Source of the DNA: Streptomyces sennicomposti | GTDB taxonomy: Bacteria > Actinomycetota > Actinomycetes > Streptomycetales > Streptomycetaceae | Direction: 5' to 3' | Assembly (NCBI RefSeq): GCF_019890635.1 | Contig: NZ_JAIOAB010000032.1 | Coordinates: 1-64,000 of the forward strand | Length of the DNA stretch: 64,000 nt | Part shown: piece by piece, positions 42,227-49,647 of the stretch | Layout: the number at the start of each line of letters is the position of its first letter | Position numbering within the stretch: position 1 is the stretch's first letter | The notes under the pieces: generated by a model | The model's database searches: none | Told to the model about the DNA's origin: nothing | The model's input: the letters and a program-made list of their open reading frames with translations, nothing else | Made by a program: the position numbers and the translations under genes

Positions 42227-43735
42227 TCAGGCCCCGTACCTGGCCCGCAGCTCGCGCTTGAGGACCTTCATGCTCGGGCCGAGCGGCAGGGCGTCCACGA
42301 ACTCCACGCGGCGCGGGTACTTGTGCCGCCCCAGCCGCTCCTTGGACCACGCGGTCACCTCGTCCGGGTCGGCCGGTGCGCCCGGCGCGGGGACGATCAC
42401 CGCGCACACCTCCTCGCCGTGCAGTTCGTCCGGCAGGCCGATGACGGCCGCCTGGCCGACGCCGGGGTGGCGCAGCAGCACCTCCTCGACCTCGCGCGGA
42501 TAGACGTTGTAGCCGCCGCGGATGATCACGTCCTTCTTGCGGTCGACGATCCTGAGGAAGCCCTCGTCGTCCTTGGTGCCGAGGTCGCCGGTGCGGAACC
42601 AGCCGTCGACCAGCGCCTCGGCTGTGGCCTCGGGGCGGCCGAGGTAGCCGGAGAAGACGTTGTGGCCGCGGATGACGACTTCGCCGAGTTCGCCGGGCGG
42701 CAGCAGTTCGACGCGGTCCTCGGTCTCGGCGCGGGCGATCTCCACGTCCACGCCCCACAGCGGGTGGCCGATGGTGCCCGGCTTGGTTCCGAACCAGGGC
42801 TGGTTCACGCTGGCCGTCGGGGAGGTCTCGGACAGGCCGTACCCCTCGTAGATCGTGGCCCCGAACGCCGCCTCGAAGCGTTCCAGCACCGCGACCGGCA
42901 GAGAGGCGCCGCCGGACACGCACACCCGCAAATCGGGCAGCGTGTCGGCGTCGGCCGCCGCGGCGGCGAGCGAGACGAACATGGTCGGCACGCCGTGGAA
43001 GGTGTTGACGCCCTCCTTGACCATCAGCTCGATGGCGCGCGCCGCGTCGAAGCGGGGCAGCAGCACGAGGGTCGCCCCGGCCCGCCAGGTGGAGTTCATG
43101 GAGACGGTCTGGCCGAAGGCGTGGAAGAGGGGCAGGGCGCCGAGCGCGATGTCGTCGGGGCGGATGTCGTTGGCGTCGAAGGCGTTGACGGTGGCGTTCA
43201 TCACCAGGTTGAAGTGGCTGAGCACGGCGCCCTTGGGGACGCCGGTGGTGCCGCTGGTGTAGAAGACGACGGCCGGGTCGTCGGCGGCGCGGGTGAGGTA
43301 GGACGGCAGCGGTTCGGCCTCGGCGGCGAGCTTGTCCAGCTCCGCGCCGAGGGTGACGACCCGGACCCCGACGGCGTCCGCGGCGGCGCCGCCCGTGGCC
43401 GCCTGGGCCGGGTGGCACAGCAGCAGGCCGGCGCCGCTGTCCTTCAGGACGTGCTCGACCTCCGCCGCCGACAGCAGCAGGTGCACCGGGACGACGACCG
43501 CGCCGGCGGCGACGATCGCGTAGTACGCCAGCGGGAACTCGGCGGTGTTCGGGGCCATCAGCGCGACCCGGTCCCCCGGTCGTACGCCGAGTTCCACCAG
43601 GGCGCCGGCCTGTGCGCGGGCCCGCCGCCACACCTGGTCGAAGGTGAGCCTCAGATCGCCTTCGACCAGGGCGGTGCGGTCGGGGCGGCGCTTGGCGTTC
43701 TCGGCGAGGATCGCGGCGACGGAGAGGGTTGCCAT
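42227..43735 (-). CDS. fatty acyl-CoA/AMP-forming ligase
   Basis: A 502-residue ANL-superfamily enzyme that activates a carboxylic acid through an acyl-adenylate to the CoA thioester. Motifs: VVFYTSGTTGVPKGAVLSH, IYEGYGLSETSP, GWFRTGDLGTKDDEGFLRIV and the catalytic Lys region in PLGPSMKVLKREL. ATG at 43735. It lies 165 nt downstream of a thiolase gene on the same strand, separated by large palindromes, suggesting fatty or aromatic acid catabolism. Confidence 0.93.
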   Translation of the reverse strand: MATLSVAAILAENAKRRPDRTALVEGDLRLTFDQVWRRARAQAGALVELGVRPGDRVALMAPNTAEFPLAYYAIVAAGAVVVPVHLLLSAAEVEHVLKDSGAGLLLCHPAQAATGGAAADAVGVRVVTLGAELDKLAAEAEPLPSYLTRAADDPAVVFYTSGTTGVPKGAVLSHFNLVMNATVNAFDANDIRPDDIALGALPLFHAFGQTVSMNSTWRAGATLVLLPRFDAARAIELMVKEGVNTFHGVPTMFVSLAAAAADADTLPDLRVCVSGGASLPVAVLERFEAAFGATIYEGYGLSETSPTASVNQPWFGTKPGTIGHPLWGVDVEIARAETEDRVELLPPGELGEVVIRGHNVFSGYLGRPEATAEALVDGWFRTGDLGTKDDEGFLRIVDRKKDVIIRGGYNVYPREVEEVLLRHPGVGQAAVIGLPDELHGEEVCAVIVPAPGAPADPDEVTAWSKERLGRHKYPRRVEFVDALPLGPSMKVLKRELRARYGA

Positions 43736-43835
43736 GGAGGGGTACTTCCTTTGGTGCGGCTTCGTTGCGGCTCGTGGTCGTGCTGGTCCTTGTGGGACGC
43801 CCCCGTCGGCGTACGTACCCGTGGGTATGGGCTGT

Positions 43836-43896
43836 ACATACTGGTACGTACAGGTCTACATACTGGTACGTACAGGTCCTGTACGTACCAGTATGT
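43836..43896. promoter_or_regulatory. tripartite direct/inverted repeat cluster between thiolase and acyl-CoA ligase genes
   Basis: ACATACTGGTACGTACAGG occurs at 43836 and 43858, exactly 22 bp apart, and its perfect reverse complement follows at 43878-43896 after one T, giving a 19-bp inverted repeat with a 1-nt centre. Each copy also contains the palindrome GTACGTAC, and GTACGTACCC occurs again at 43811. The sequence is far more AT-rich than its surroundings. It could be operators for a dimeric repressor controlling the ligase gene or an mRNA hairpin separating the two cistrons. Confidence 0.75.
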
Positions 43897-43900
43897 GCGG

Positions 43901-45088
43901 CTAGTGCTGTTCGACGAGTACGGCGGTGCCCTGGCCGACCCCGACGCACATCGTGGCCAGGCCGCGGGCCGCGCCGGTGCGGCGCATGCGGTGCAGCAGC
44001 GTGGTCAGGATGCGGGCGCCGGAGCAGCCGAGCGGATGGCCGAGGGCGATCGCGCCGCCGCTCGGGTTGACCAGGTCCTCGGCGATGCCGAGCTGGTCGA
44101 CGCAGGCCAGGGCCTGGGCGGCGAACGCCTCGTTGAACTCGGCCTCCTCGACGTCCCCGACGCTCCAGCCCGCGCGGGCGAGCGCCTTGCGGGTGGCGGG
44201 GACCGGGCCGAGGCCCATCACGTCGGGGTGGACGCCCGCGGAGGCGCCGGCGACGTAGCGGCCGAGGGACTCCAGGCCGAGGTCGTTCAGGGCCTCCTCG
44301 CTGACCAGCAGGAGGCCGGCGGCGCCGTCGTTCATCGGGGAGGCGTTGCCCGCGGTGACCGTGCCGCCGGCGCGGAAGACGGGCTTGAGGCGGGCCAGCT
44401 TGTCGTAGGAGGTGTCCTCGCGGACGCACTCGTCGCTGTCCACGACGGTGCCGTCGGGGCGCTCGACGGGCAGCAGCTCGTCGTCGAAGTGGCCGTCCTT
44501 GCGGGCCTGTGCGGCCAGCCGGTGGCTGCGCAGCGCGAACTCGTCCTGGCGTTCGCGGGCGATGCCGTGCCGGGCCGCCACCTCCTCGGCGGTCTCGCCC
44601 ATGGCCAGCACGCCGTGCAGGTCCTTCATGGCCGGGTTGACCAGGCGCCAGCCGAGCCGGGTGTCGAACGTCTCCATCCGGTGCGGCAGTGCCTCGTCGG
44701 GGCGGGGCAGGACGAAGGGGGCGCGGCTCATGGACTCGGAGCCGCCGGCGAGCACGACGTCGGCCTCGCCCGCCGCGATGGTGCGGGCGGCGGCGGTGAC
44801 GGCCTCCAGACCGGAGGCGCACAGCCGGTTGACCGTGGCGCCCGGCACGGACTCGGGCAGACCGGCGAGCAGGACGGCCATCCGGGCGACGTTGCGGTTG
44901 TCCTCGCCCGCCTGGTTGGCGGCGCCCCAGTAGACGTCGTCGATGCGCGCCGGGTCCAGCGCGGGCACGTCGGCGACCAGCGCGCGGACGACCTGGGCGG
45001 CCAGGTCGTCGGGGCGGATGCCGGACAGGGCCCCGCGCAGCTTGCCGATCGGGGTGCGGCGGGCGGCCGCGAAGTGGACGGGGCGCAC
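43901..45088 (-). CDS. acetyl-CoA C-acyltransferase (thiolase)
   Basis: A 395-residue thiolase. Nucleophilic Cys90 lies in VNRLCASGLEAV; NEAFAAQ, GGAIALGHPLGCSGAR and CVGVGQG complete the active site. It cleaves 3-ketoacyl-CoA or condenses acyl-CoAs. The length and sequence fit the beta-ketoadipyl/FadA-type group. GTG at 45088 has GAGGAG at 9 nt. The acyl-CoA ligase gene follows after the palindrome cluster; the divergent neighbour is a lipase, so the region may handle lipid-derived fatty acids. Confidence 0.94.
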   Translation of the reverse strand: MRPVHFAAARRTPIGKLRGALSGIRPDDLAAQVVRALVADVPALDPARIDDVYWGAANQAGEDNRNVARMAVLLAGLPESVPGATVNRLCASGLEAVTAAARTIAAGEADVVLAGGSESMSRAPFVLPRPDEALPHRMETFDTRLGWRLVNPAMKDLHGVLAMGETAEEVAARHGIARERQDEFALRSHRLAAQARKDGHFDDELLPVERPDGTVVDSDECVREDTSYDKLARLKPVFRAGGTVTAGNASPMNDGAAGLLLVSEEALNDLGLESLGRYVAGASAGVHPDVMGLGPVPATRKALARAGWSVGDVEEAEFNEAFAAQALACVDQLGIAEDLVNPSGGAIALGHPLGCSGARILTTLLHRMRRTGAARGLATMCVGVGQGTAVLVEQH

Positions 45089-45139
45089 GACAGAACTCCT
45101 CAGACGGCTCACACGGCCTCGCACGGATGATTCACCGGC

Positions 45140-45182
45140 ACTGCCAATCATTAATTAGCACTGCTAGTTTTGGACTATAGAC
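45140..45182. promoter_or_regulatory. divergent promoter/operator of thiolase and lipase genes
   Basis: An AT-rich island with CATTAATTAG, the perfect palindrome TAGCACTGCTA (45157-45167) and a related half GCACTGCCA 20 bp to the left, then TATAGA suited to a plus-strand -10 box. The palindrome is of the size bound by TetR-type fatty-acid regulators. No regulator gene is adjacent. Confidence 0.45.
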
Positions 45183-45271
45183 CTCGGACCCGCCCCCTGG
45201 GAAGATCCCCCTGTCCGGCCCCTCGGGAAAAGGTCCCTCGCCGGGCGCCCGCCGCGCAGCAGGAGGAAGAC

Positions 45272-46087
45272 ATGGCCGACGCCCGCTCGCACGTCCTCGC
45301 CGGAACCCGGGGCGCCCTCCACGTCCACGAGTGGCCGCACCCCCGCCCGCGCTACGCCGCCCTCCTCGTCCACGGCTACGGCGAGCACGGCGGACGCTAC
45401 GCCGGGGTGACCGGCGTCCTCGGGGCGCACGGCGCGGTGGTGTACGCGCCCGACCACACGGGCCACGGCCGGTCGGCCGGTGAGCGGGTGGTCGTGGCGG
45501 ACTTCGAGGACGTGGTGAGCGATGTGCACACGGTCGCCGACCTCGTCCGGGCCGCGCACCCGGGGCTGCCGCTGGTGCTGGTCGGGCACTCCATGGGCGG
45601 GCTGATCTCCGCCCGCTACGCCCAGCGCCACGGCGAGGAGCTGACCGCGCTGGTGCTGTCGGGGCCGGTCGTCGGGAACTGGGAGCTGCCGGGCCGGCTG
45701 CTCGCCCTGGACGAGATCCCGGACACGCCCGTCAGCCCGGCCGCGCTGTCCCGGGACCCGGCGGTCGGCGCGGCGTACGCGGCCGACCCGCTGGTGTGGC
45801 ACGGGCCGATGAAGCGGCCGACGCTGGAGGCGTTCGAGCGGACGCTCGAGACCGTGGCCGCGGGCGGGAGCGTCGGGGCGCTGCCGGTGCTGTGGCTGCA
45901 CGGCGACGACGACCGGCTGGTCCCGCTCGCCGCGAGCCGGGTCGGCGTCGAGCGGCTGACCGGGGCGGACGGGGACCTGACGGAGCACGTCTATCCCGGC
46001 GCCCGGCACGAGGTGTTCGAGGAGACGAACCGGGCCGAGGTGTTCGCGGACCTGACCGAATTCCTGGACCGGGTCCTGCCCCGCTGA
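45272..46087 (+). CDS. monoacylglycerol lipase/lysophospholipase-like alpha/beta hydrolase
   Basis: A 271-residue hydrolase with LLVHGYGEHGGRYAGV (oxyanion region HGYGEH typical of monoglyceride lipases), nucleophile elbow GHSMGG (Ser107), acid Asp in LHGDDDRLV and His in YPGARHEVFEE. No signal peptide. ATG at 45272 with AGGAGGAAG upstream. It is divergent from the thiolase/ligase genes, so released fatty acids may feed them. The stop lies in the first unit of a tandem repeat. Confidence 0.93.
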   Translation: MADARSHVLAGTRGALHVHEWPHPRPRYAALLVHGYGEHGGRYAGVTGVLGAHGAVVYAPDHTGHGRSAGERVVVADFEDVVSDVHTVADLVRAAHPGLPLVLVGHSMGGLISARYAQRHGEELTALVLSGPVVGNWELPGRLLALDEIPDTPVSPAALSRDPAVGAAYAADPLVWHGPMKRPTLEAFERTLETVAAGGSVGALPVLWLHGDDDRLVPLAASRVGVERLTGADGDLTEHVYPGARHEVFEETNRAEVFADLTEFLDRVLPR

Positions 46088-46224
46088 CACCGGCCGGGGG
46101 CCGTACCAGGCCCGGCGCGCTGACATGAGCCGGGGCCGTGCCCGGCCTGCCACGCTGACACCGGCCGGGGCCGTGCGGGGCCCGGCGCGCTGACATGAGC
46201 CGGGGTCCGGACTCGGCCTGGCGC
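46083..46224. repeat. 35-bp tandem repeat starting at the lipase stop codon
   Basis: Four units of 35-36 bp, each beginning GCTGACA(C/T) and ending in (C/G)GC(G/A)C. The first unit contains the lipase TGA. The region to 46368 has no further gene. Confidence 0.85.
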
Positions 46225-46368
46225 GCCCGGCGTCAGTCGGGCCTCCGGCCAGGCCAGGCCTGGTACGTCGGCATGGTCCGGGCGATTCCCCGGCCGGCCC
46301 GGCGCGCGGACCGGCGCCGGGCACGTCCGCCCTGTTTGCGGCCGTCGGCACCGGGCACCCGCGCGTCC

Positions 46369-46626
46369 ATGGAGTGGTTGCGCAGTGCCGCCTGCGTGGG
46401 CGAGGACCCCGAGCTGTTCTTTCCCGTGGGCGCCGTCGGACCGGCGCGGCGGGAGATCGCCGCGGCCAAGCGCGTGTGTGCCCGCTGCCCCGTGCTCACC
46501 CAGTGTCTGTCCTTCGCGCTCGGCAGCGCGCAGACCGCGGGTGTGTGGGGCGGGATGTGCGAGGAGGAACGCGTCGCACTGCTCCGTACCGCCCAAGACG
46601 ATGCCACAAGGAGAACCACCGTATGA
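46369..46626 (+). CDS. WhiB-family (Wbl) iron-sulfur transcription factor
   Basis: An 85-residue Wbl protein with the four [4Fe-4S] cysteines at 9, 37, 40 and 46 (C-x27-C-x2-C-x5-C) and the GVWGGMCEEER turn followed by a short basic tail. Wbl proteins bind the main sigma factor and sense redox or nitric oxide. ATG at 46369 precedes the first Cys by eight residues; the frame upstream runs into repeats. Its stop overlaps the dps start (ATGA), so it is co-translated with a DNA-protection gene. Confidence 0.93.
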   Translation: MEWLRSAACVGEDPELFFPVGAVGPARREIAAAKRVCARCPVLTQCLSFALGSAQTAGVWGGMCEEERVALLRTAQDDATRRTTV

Positions 46627-47105
46627 CTGTCGTGAAGAGCACGATTTCCGACTCCGCCCTCCAGGTCACCGGGGACGCGTTGCAGAACACCCTCGTGGAT
46701 CTTCTCGGGCTTTCCCTGATCGGCAAGCAGGCGCACTGGAACATCGTGGGCCCCCGGTTCCGCTCCATCCACCTGCAGCTGGACGAAGTCGTGTCCGCGG
46801 CCCGCGAGTTCGCCGACACGGTGGCCGAACGCGCCGCCGCACTCGGCGTCTCCCCCGACGGCCGGCCGGAGACGATCGCCTCGGCGTTCACCCTGCCCGG
46901 CCCGAAGGACGGCTGGGTGCGCGACTCCGACGTGGTCCAGGTGATGGTCGAGTCCCTGGAGGCCGCGATCGTACGGCTGCGCGAGCGCATCGAGGCGACC
47001 GACAAGCCCGACCCGGTCACCCAGGACCTGCTGATCTCCATCACCGCCGAACTGGAGAAGCAGCGCTGGATGTTCGCGGCCGAGAACGTCTCCCGCGAGG
47101 GCTGA
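46623..47105 (+). CDS. dps: Dps family DNA-protecting ferritin-like protein
   Basis: A 160-residue Dps protein forming dodecamers that oxidise and store iron and coat DNA. Interface ferroxidase residues are present: His38 (KQAHWN), His50, Asp65 and Glu69 (ADTVAER). ATG at 46623 overlaps the wbl stop; the preceding AAGGAGAACCACCGT supplies the ribosome site. The short N-terminal tail is not notably basic, so direct DNA binding is uncertain. Confidence 0.95.
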   Translation: MTVVKSTISDSALQVTGDALQNTLVDLLGLSLIGKQAHWNIVGPRFRSIHLQLDEVVSAAREFADTVAERAAALGVSPDGRPETIASAFTLPGPKDGWVRDSDVVQVMVESLEAAIVRLRERIEATDKPDPVTQDLLISITAELEKQRWMFAAENVSREG

Positions 47106-47178
47106 CGGCGTACCGCGCCCGCCGGTCCGGGCGGGGCGCACGGCCCGTCGCACCGCACCACGAACGAAAGGGGCAGAG

Positions 47179-47526
47179 ATGACCGACGCCCTCGAACTCG
47201 ACGCGCTGTGGGAGGACTTCCACCGCGTGGTGAACATGACCTCGCAGGAACTGGCCGCCTGGCTCAGGGTCCGGGACGCCGACGAGGACACCGAGCCGCT
47301 GCCCGACGACGCGGGCAGTCCCACCGGGCAGCATGTGCTCGCCATTCTCCAGAAGCGGCGCACCGACCTGACCGACGACGACCTCCGGGTGATGCGGAAG
47401 GTCGTCGACACGGTCACCTCCCAGGTGGACCTGGAGAACGAGCCCGAGCCCGAGGACGCCGGGGACACCGGCCGCCGGCACCGGCTGATGACCATCGGCC
47501 ACGACCCGCTCAAGGCGAGCCGGTGA
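47179..47526 (+). CDS. DUF3140 family protein
   Basis: A 115-residue protein matching DUF3140: LWEDFHRVVNMTSQELAAWL, GQHVLAILQKRRTDLTDDDL and MRKVVDTVTSQV. Charged, soluble, without metal motif. Function unproven; members are often described as putative DNA-binding proteins. ATG at 47179 with GAAAGGGGC upstream. It lies 73 nt after dps and its stop overlaps the next gene's GTG. Confidence 0.9.
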   Translation: MTDALELDALWEDFHRVVNMTSQELAAWLRVRDADEDTEPLPDDAGSPTGQHVLAILQKRRTDLTDDDLRVMRKVVDTVTSQVDLENEPEPEDAGDTGRRHRLMTIGHDPLKASR

Positions 47527-48194
47527 CCGAGGGCAGCGACGGCGGCCGCGGGGACCGGAACGGCGGCCGGGTGCTGCACGAGCTGGTCGAGGCGCACGGC
47601 GAGACGTTCGCCGAGGAGGCCGGCATCACGCTGAAGGACACCCCGCAGCCGCTGTACCGGCTGCTGGTCCTCGCCGTCCTGCTCAGCGCCCGCATCCGCG
47701 GCTCGGTCGCCGTGGCCGCCGCCCGCGAGCTGGCCGAGGCCGGGCTGCGCGATCCGCGCCGCATGGCCGACGCCGACTGGCAGGAGCGCGTGGACGCGCT
47801 CGGCCGCGGCGGCTACCGGCGCTACGACGAGCGCACCGCCACCCAGCTCGGCGAGGGCGCCGAGCTGGTCCTGGACCGCTGGGGCGGCGATCTGCGCCGG
47901 CTGCACCGGGAGGCGGACGGCGACGTGGGCACGCTGCGCGATCTGCTCCAGGAGGTGCCCGGCCTGGGACCGGCCGGCGCGGACATCTTCCTGCGCGAGG
48001 TCCAGGACGTGTGGCCCGAGCCCGCCCCCTATCTGGACGCGAAGGCCCTGTCCGGCGCCGAGCGGCTGGGACTGCCCAAGGACCCCGGCCGGCTCGTCGA
48101 CCTGGCCGGCGACACCCCGCCCGCCCATCTCGCGGCGGCGCTGGTGCGCGCGGCCCTGGACAAGAAGATCGCCGACTCGGTCGCCTCCGGGTGA
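47523..48194 (+). CDS. endonuclease III-like HhH-GPD protein lacking the Fe-S cluster
   Basis: A 223-residue protein with the helix-hairpin-helix segment EVPGLGPAGADIFLREV and upstream LLVLAVLLSARIRGSVAVAA, as in endonuclease III-type glycosylases. It lacks the C-terminal four Cys of the cluster loop, and the usual catalytic Lys is not evident, while an Asp follows the hairpin (PYLDAKAL). GTG at 47523 overlaps the DUF3140 stop (GTGA). The operon context suggests base-excision or DNA-structure handling under stress. Confidence 0.85.
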   Translation: MTEGSDGGRGDRNGGRVLHELVEAHGETFAEEAGITLKDTPQPLYRLLVLAVLLSARIRGSVAVAAARELAEAGLRDPRRMADADWQERVDALGRGGYRRYDERTATQLGEGAELVLDRWGGDLRRLHREADGDVGTLRDLLQEVPGLGPAGADIFLREVQDVWPEPAPYLDAKALSGAERLGLPKDPGRLVDLAGDTPPAHLAAALVRAALDKKIADSVASG

Positions 48195-48254
48195 CCGTTC
48201 CCCCTCGCCCGCCTCCGGGTGACCGTCCCTCCTGAGACCGCCTCCGGGTGACCG
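48182..48254. repeat. CGCCTCCGGGTGACCG repeats starting at the endonuclease III-like stop codon
   Basis: The 16-mer occurs at 48182, 48210 and 48239 (spacing 28 and 29 bp). The first copy contains the gene's TGA; the third forms one arm of the terminator at 48238-48270. Confidence 0.85.
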
Positions 48255-48270
48255 CTCACCCCGGAGGCGG
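48238..48270. terminator. bidirectional terminator between endonuclease III-like and HAD genes
   Basis: CCGCCTCCGGGTGA pairs with TCACCCCGGAGGCGG (one bulged C) around a CCGC loop, 43 nt after one stop and 9 nt before the convergent HAD stop. Confidence 0.7.
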
Positions 48271-48278
48271 TGCTGCGC

Positions 48279-49178
48279 TCAGCGCGGCAGGTCCAGCAGG
48301 CGGGCGATCGTGCGCAGGACGCCGTCGTCGTTGTTGGACGGGGCCAGGTGGCGGGCACGGCGGACGACCTCCGGGTGGGCGTTGGCCATGGCGAACGACC
48401 ACTCGGCGGCGTCCAGCATCTCCAGGTCGTTGAGGTAGTCGCCGAACACCAGGGTCTGCGCGGGCGTGATGCCCGTGGCCCGCTGGAGCCGGCGCAGGGC
48501 GGCGCCCTTGTCGGCGGTGCGGTTCATGACGTCCACCCAGTGCTCGCCGGAGACGACGACCTTGTGGGTGGCGGCGAACGGCTCCAGGGCGGGCGCCGTG
48601 CTCCGCTCGGCCGGCCCGAAGTCGAAGAGGGCGACCTTGACGACGTCGTCGTCGATCTGGGTCGCGTCGGCCACCACCCGGTGCTCCACGTAGTACTTGC
48701 GGACCTCCGCGAGGAAGGCCTCGTCGCCGCGTTCGACGTAGGCGGACCGCTTGCCGCAGACCACGGCGCCCGCGTCCGTGCCGTCCGCCACCAGATCCCG
48801 CGCCGCCCGCACCAGGCGCCGCGCGACGGCCGGGTCCATGGGGTCCGAGCTGAGTTCCTCCCCGTCCCGGACGACGTAGGCGCCGTTCTCCGCGATGAAC
48901 ACCATGCCCTCGTCCGCGCCCGCGAACTCCTTGGCGAGCGTCGCGTACTGGCGTCCGCTGGCGGGGCTGAACAGCACCCCGCGGCGGCGCAGCTCGGCCA
49001 GCGTGGACCACAGGCCCTCGGGAATCCGCTTGGCGTCGTCGAGGAGGGTGCCGTCCATGTCGGTGACGATCAGCCGGATGTCGGCGGGACCGTCGGGAAC
49101 CGGGGAGTCGGCGGGCTGCGGGCCCGGGACGGTGGTGGAGGCGGGGCCGGTCAGCAGGGGCGGTGGGGTGCTGGGCAT
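48279..49178 (-). CDS. HAD-superfamily phosphatase (Cof type, IIB)
   Basis: A 299-residue haloacid dehalogenase-type phosphatase: motif I TDMDGTLLD (Asp40 nucleophile, Asp42), motif II SPASGRQYA, motif III Lys in NRTADKGAALRRL and motif IV VFGDYLNDLEML. The IIB cap and FGDYLND fit sugar-phosphate phosphatases. The first 30 residues are a Pro-rich extension. ATG at 49178. Substrate not deducible. Confidence 0.93.
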   Translation of the reverse strand: MPSTPPPLLTGPASTTVPGPQPADSPVPDGPADIRLIVTDMDGTLLDDAKRIPEGLWSTLAELRRRGVLFSPASGRQYATLAKEFAGADEGMVFIAENGAYVVRDGEELSSDPMDPAVARRLVRAARDLVADGTDAGAVVCGKRSAYVERGDEAFLAEVRKYYVEHRVVADATQIDDDVVKVALFDFGPAERSTAPALEPFAATHKVVVSGEHWVDVMNRTADKGAALRRLQRATGITPAQTLVFGDYLNDLEMLDAAEWSFAMANAHPEVVRRARHLAPSNNDDGVLRTIARLLDLPR

Positions 49179-49249
49179 GTCCTGGTCTCTGTGCGGGGCG
49201 CGGCGGCGCGCCGGGGGCGGGCGGGGCGGGTCCCGGTGCCGTGGCACGG

Positions 49250-49436
49250 TCCTCGCCGACCTTCGAGGCAAACACGTCGGACCGCCCGGGGGCAAACGCG
49301 TCGGGCCGCCCCGGGCCGGAGCCGTCACCGTCCCGGGGGCGAACGCGTCCGGTCGCGCCGGGTCGGAACCGTCATCGCCCCGGGGCGAACGCGTCCGGTC
49401 GCGCCGGGTCGGAACCGTCACCGCCCCGGGGCGAAC
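49250..49436. repeat. 46/47-bp tandem repeat in the HAD/GS-like divergent region
   Basis: Units 49322-49368 and 49369-49414 are nearly identical (CGAACGCGTCCGGTCGCGCC core), followed by a partial unit to 49436 and preceded by a diverged unit from about 49270. They occupy nearly half of the 469-bp gap; the rest shows no gene. Confidence 0.85.
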
Positions 49437-49647
49437 GCGCCCGCCGGAAAGGCACAGGCCCGGCGGGGTCGAGTCCGCCGATTCCCGGGACACGCTGATC
49501 ATCGGGCGGCACAATGGGCGGCGTCGGCACGACGGACCCGAGAGCGACGACAGCCACGCGAGCGACGCACGCGAGCAACGACGGACCCGAGAGCACCTGG
49601 AGCGCGGACGTGACCGAGAGCCACCCCCTGCCGGGCGGGGAGGACGT

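Noticed and set aside
46195..46368. 58-residue N-terminal extension of the Wbl protein
   Set aside because: Arg/Pro-rich translation of tandem repeats; ATG 46369 gives a normal Wbl length.
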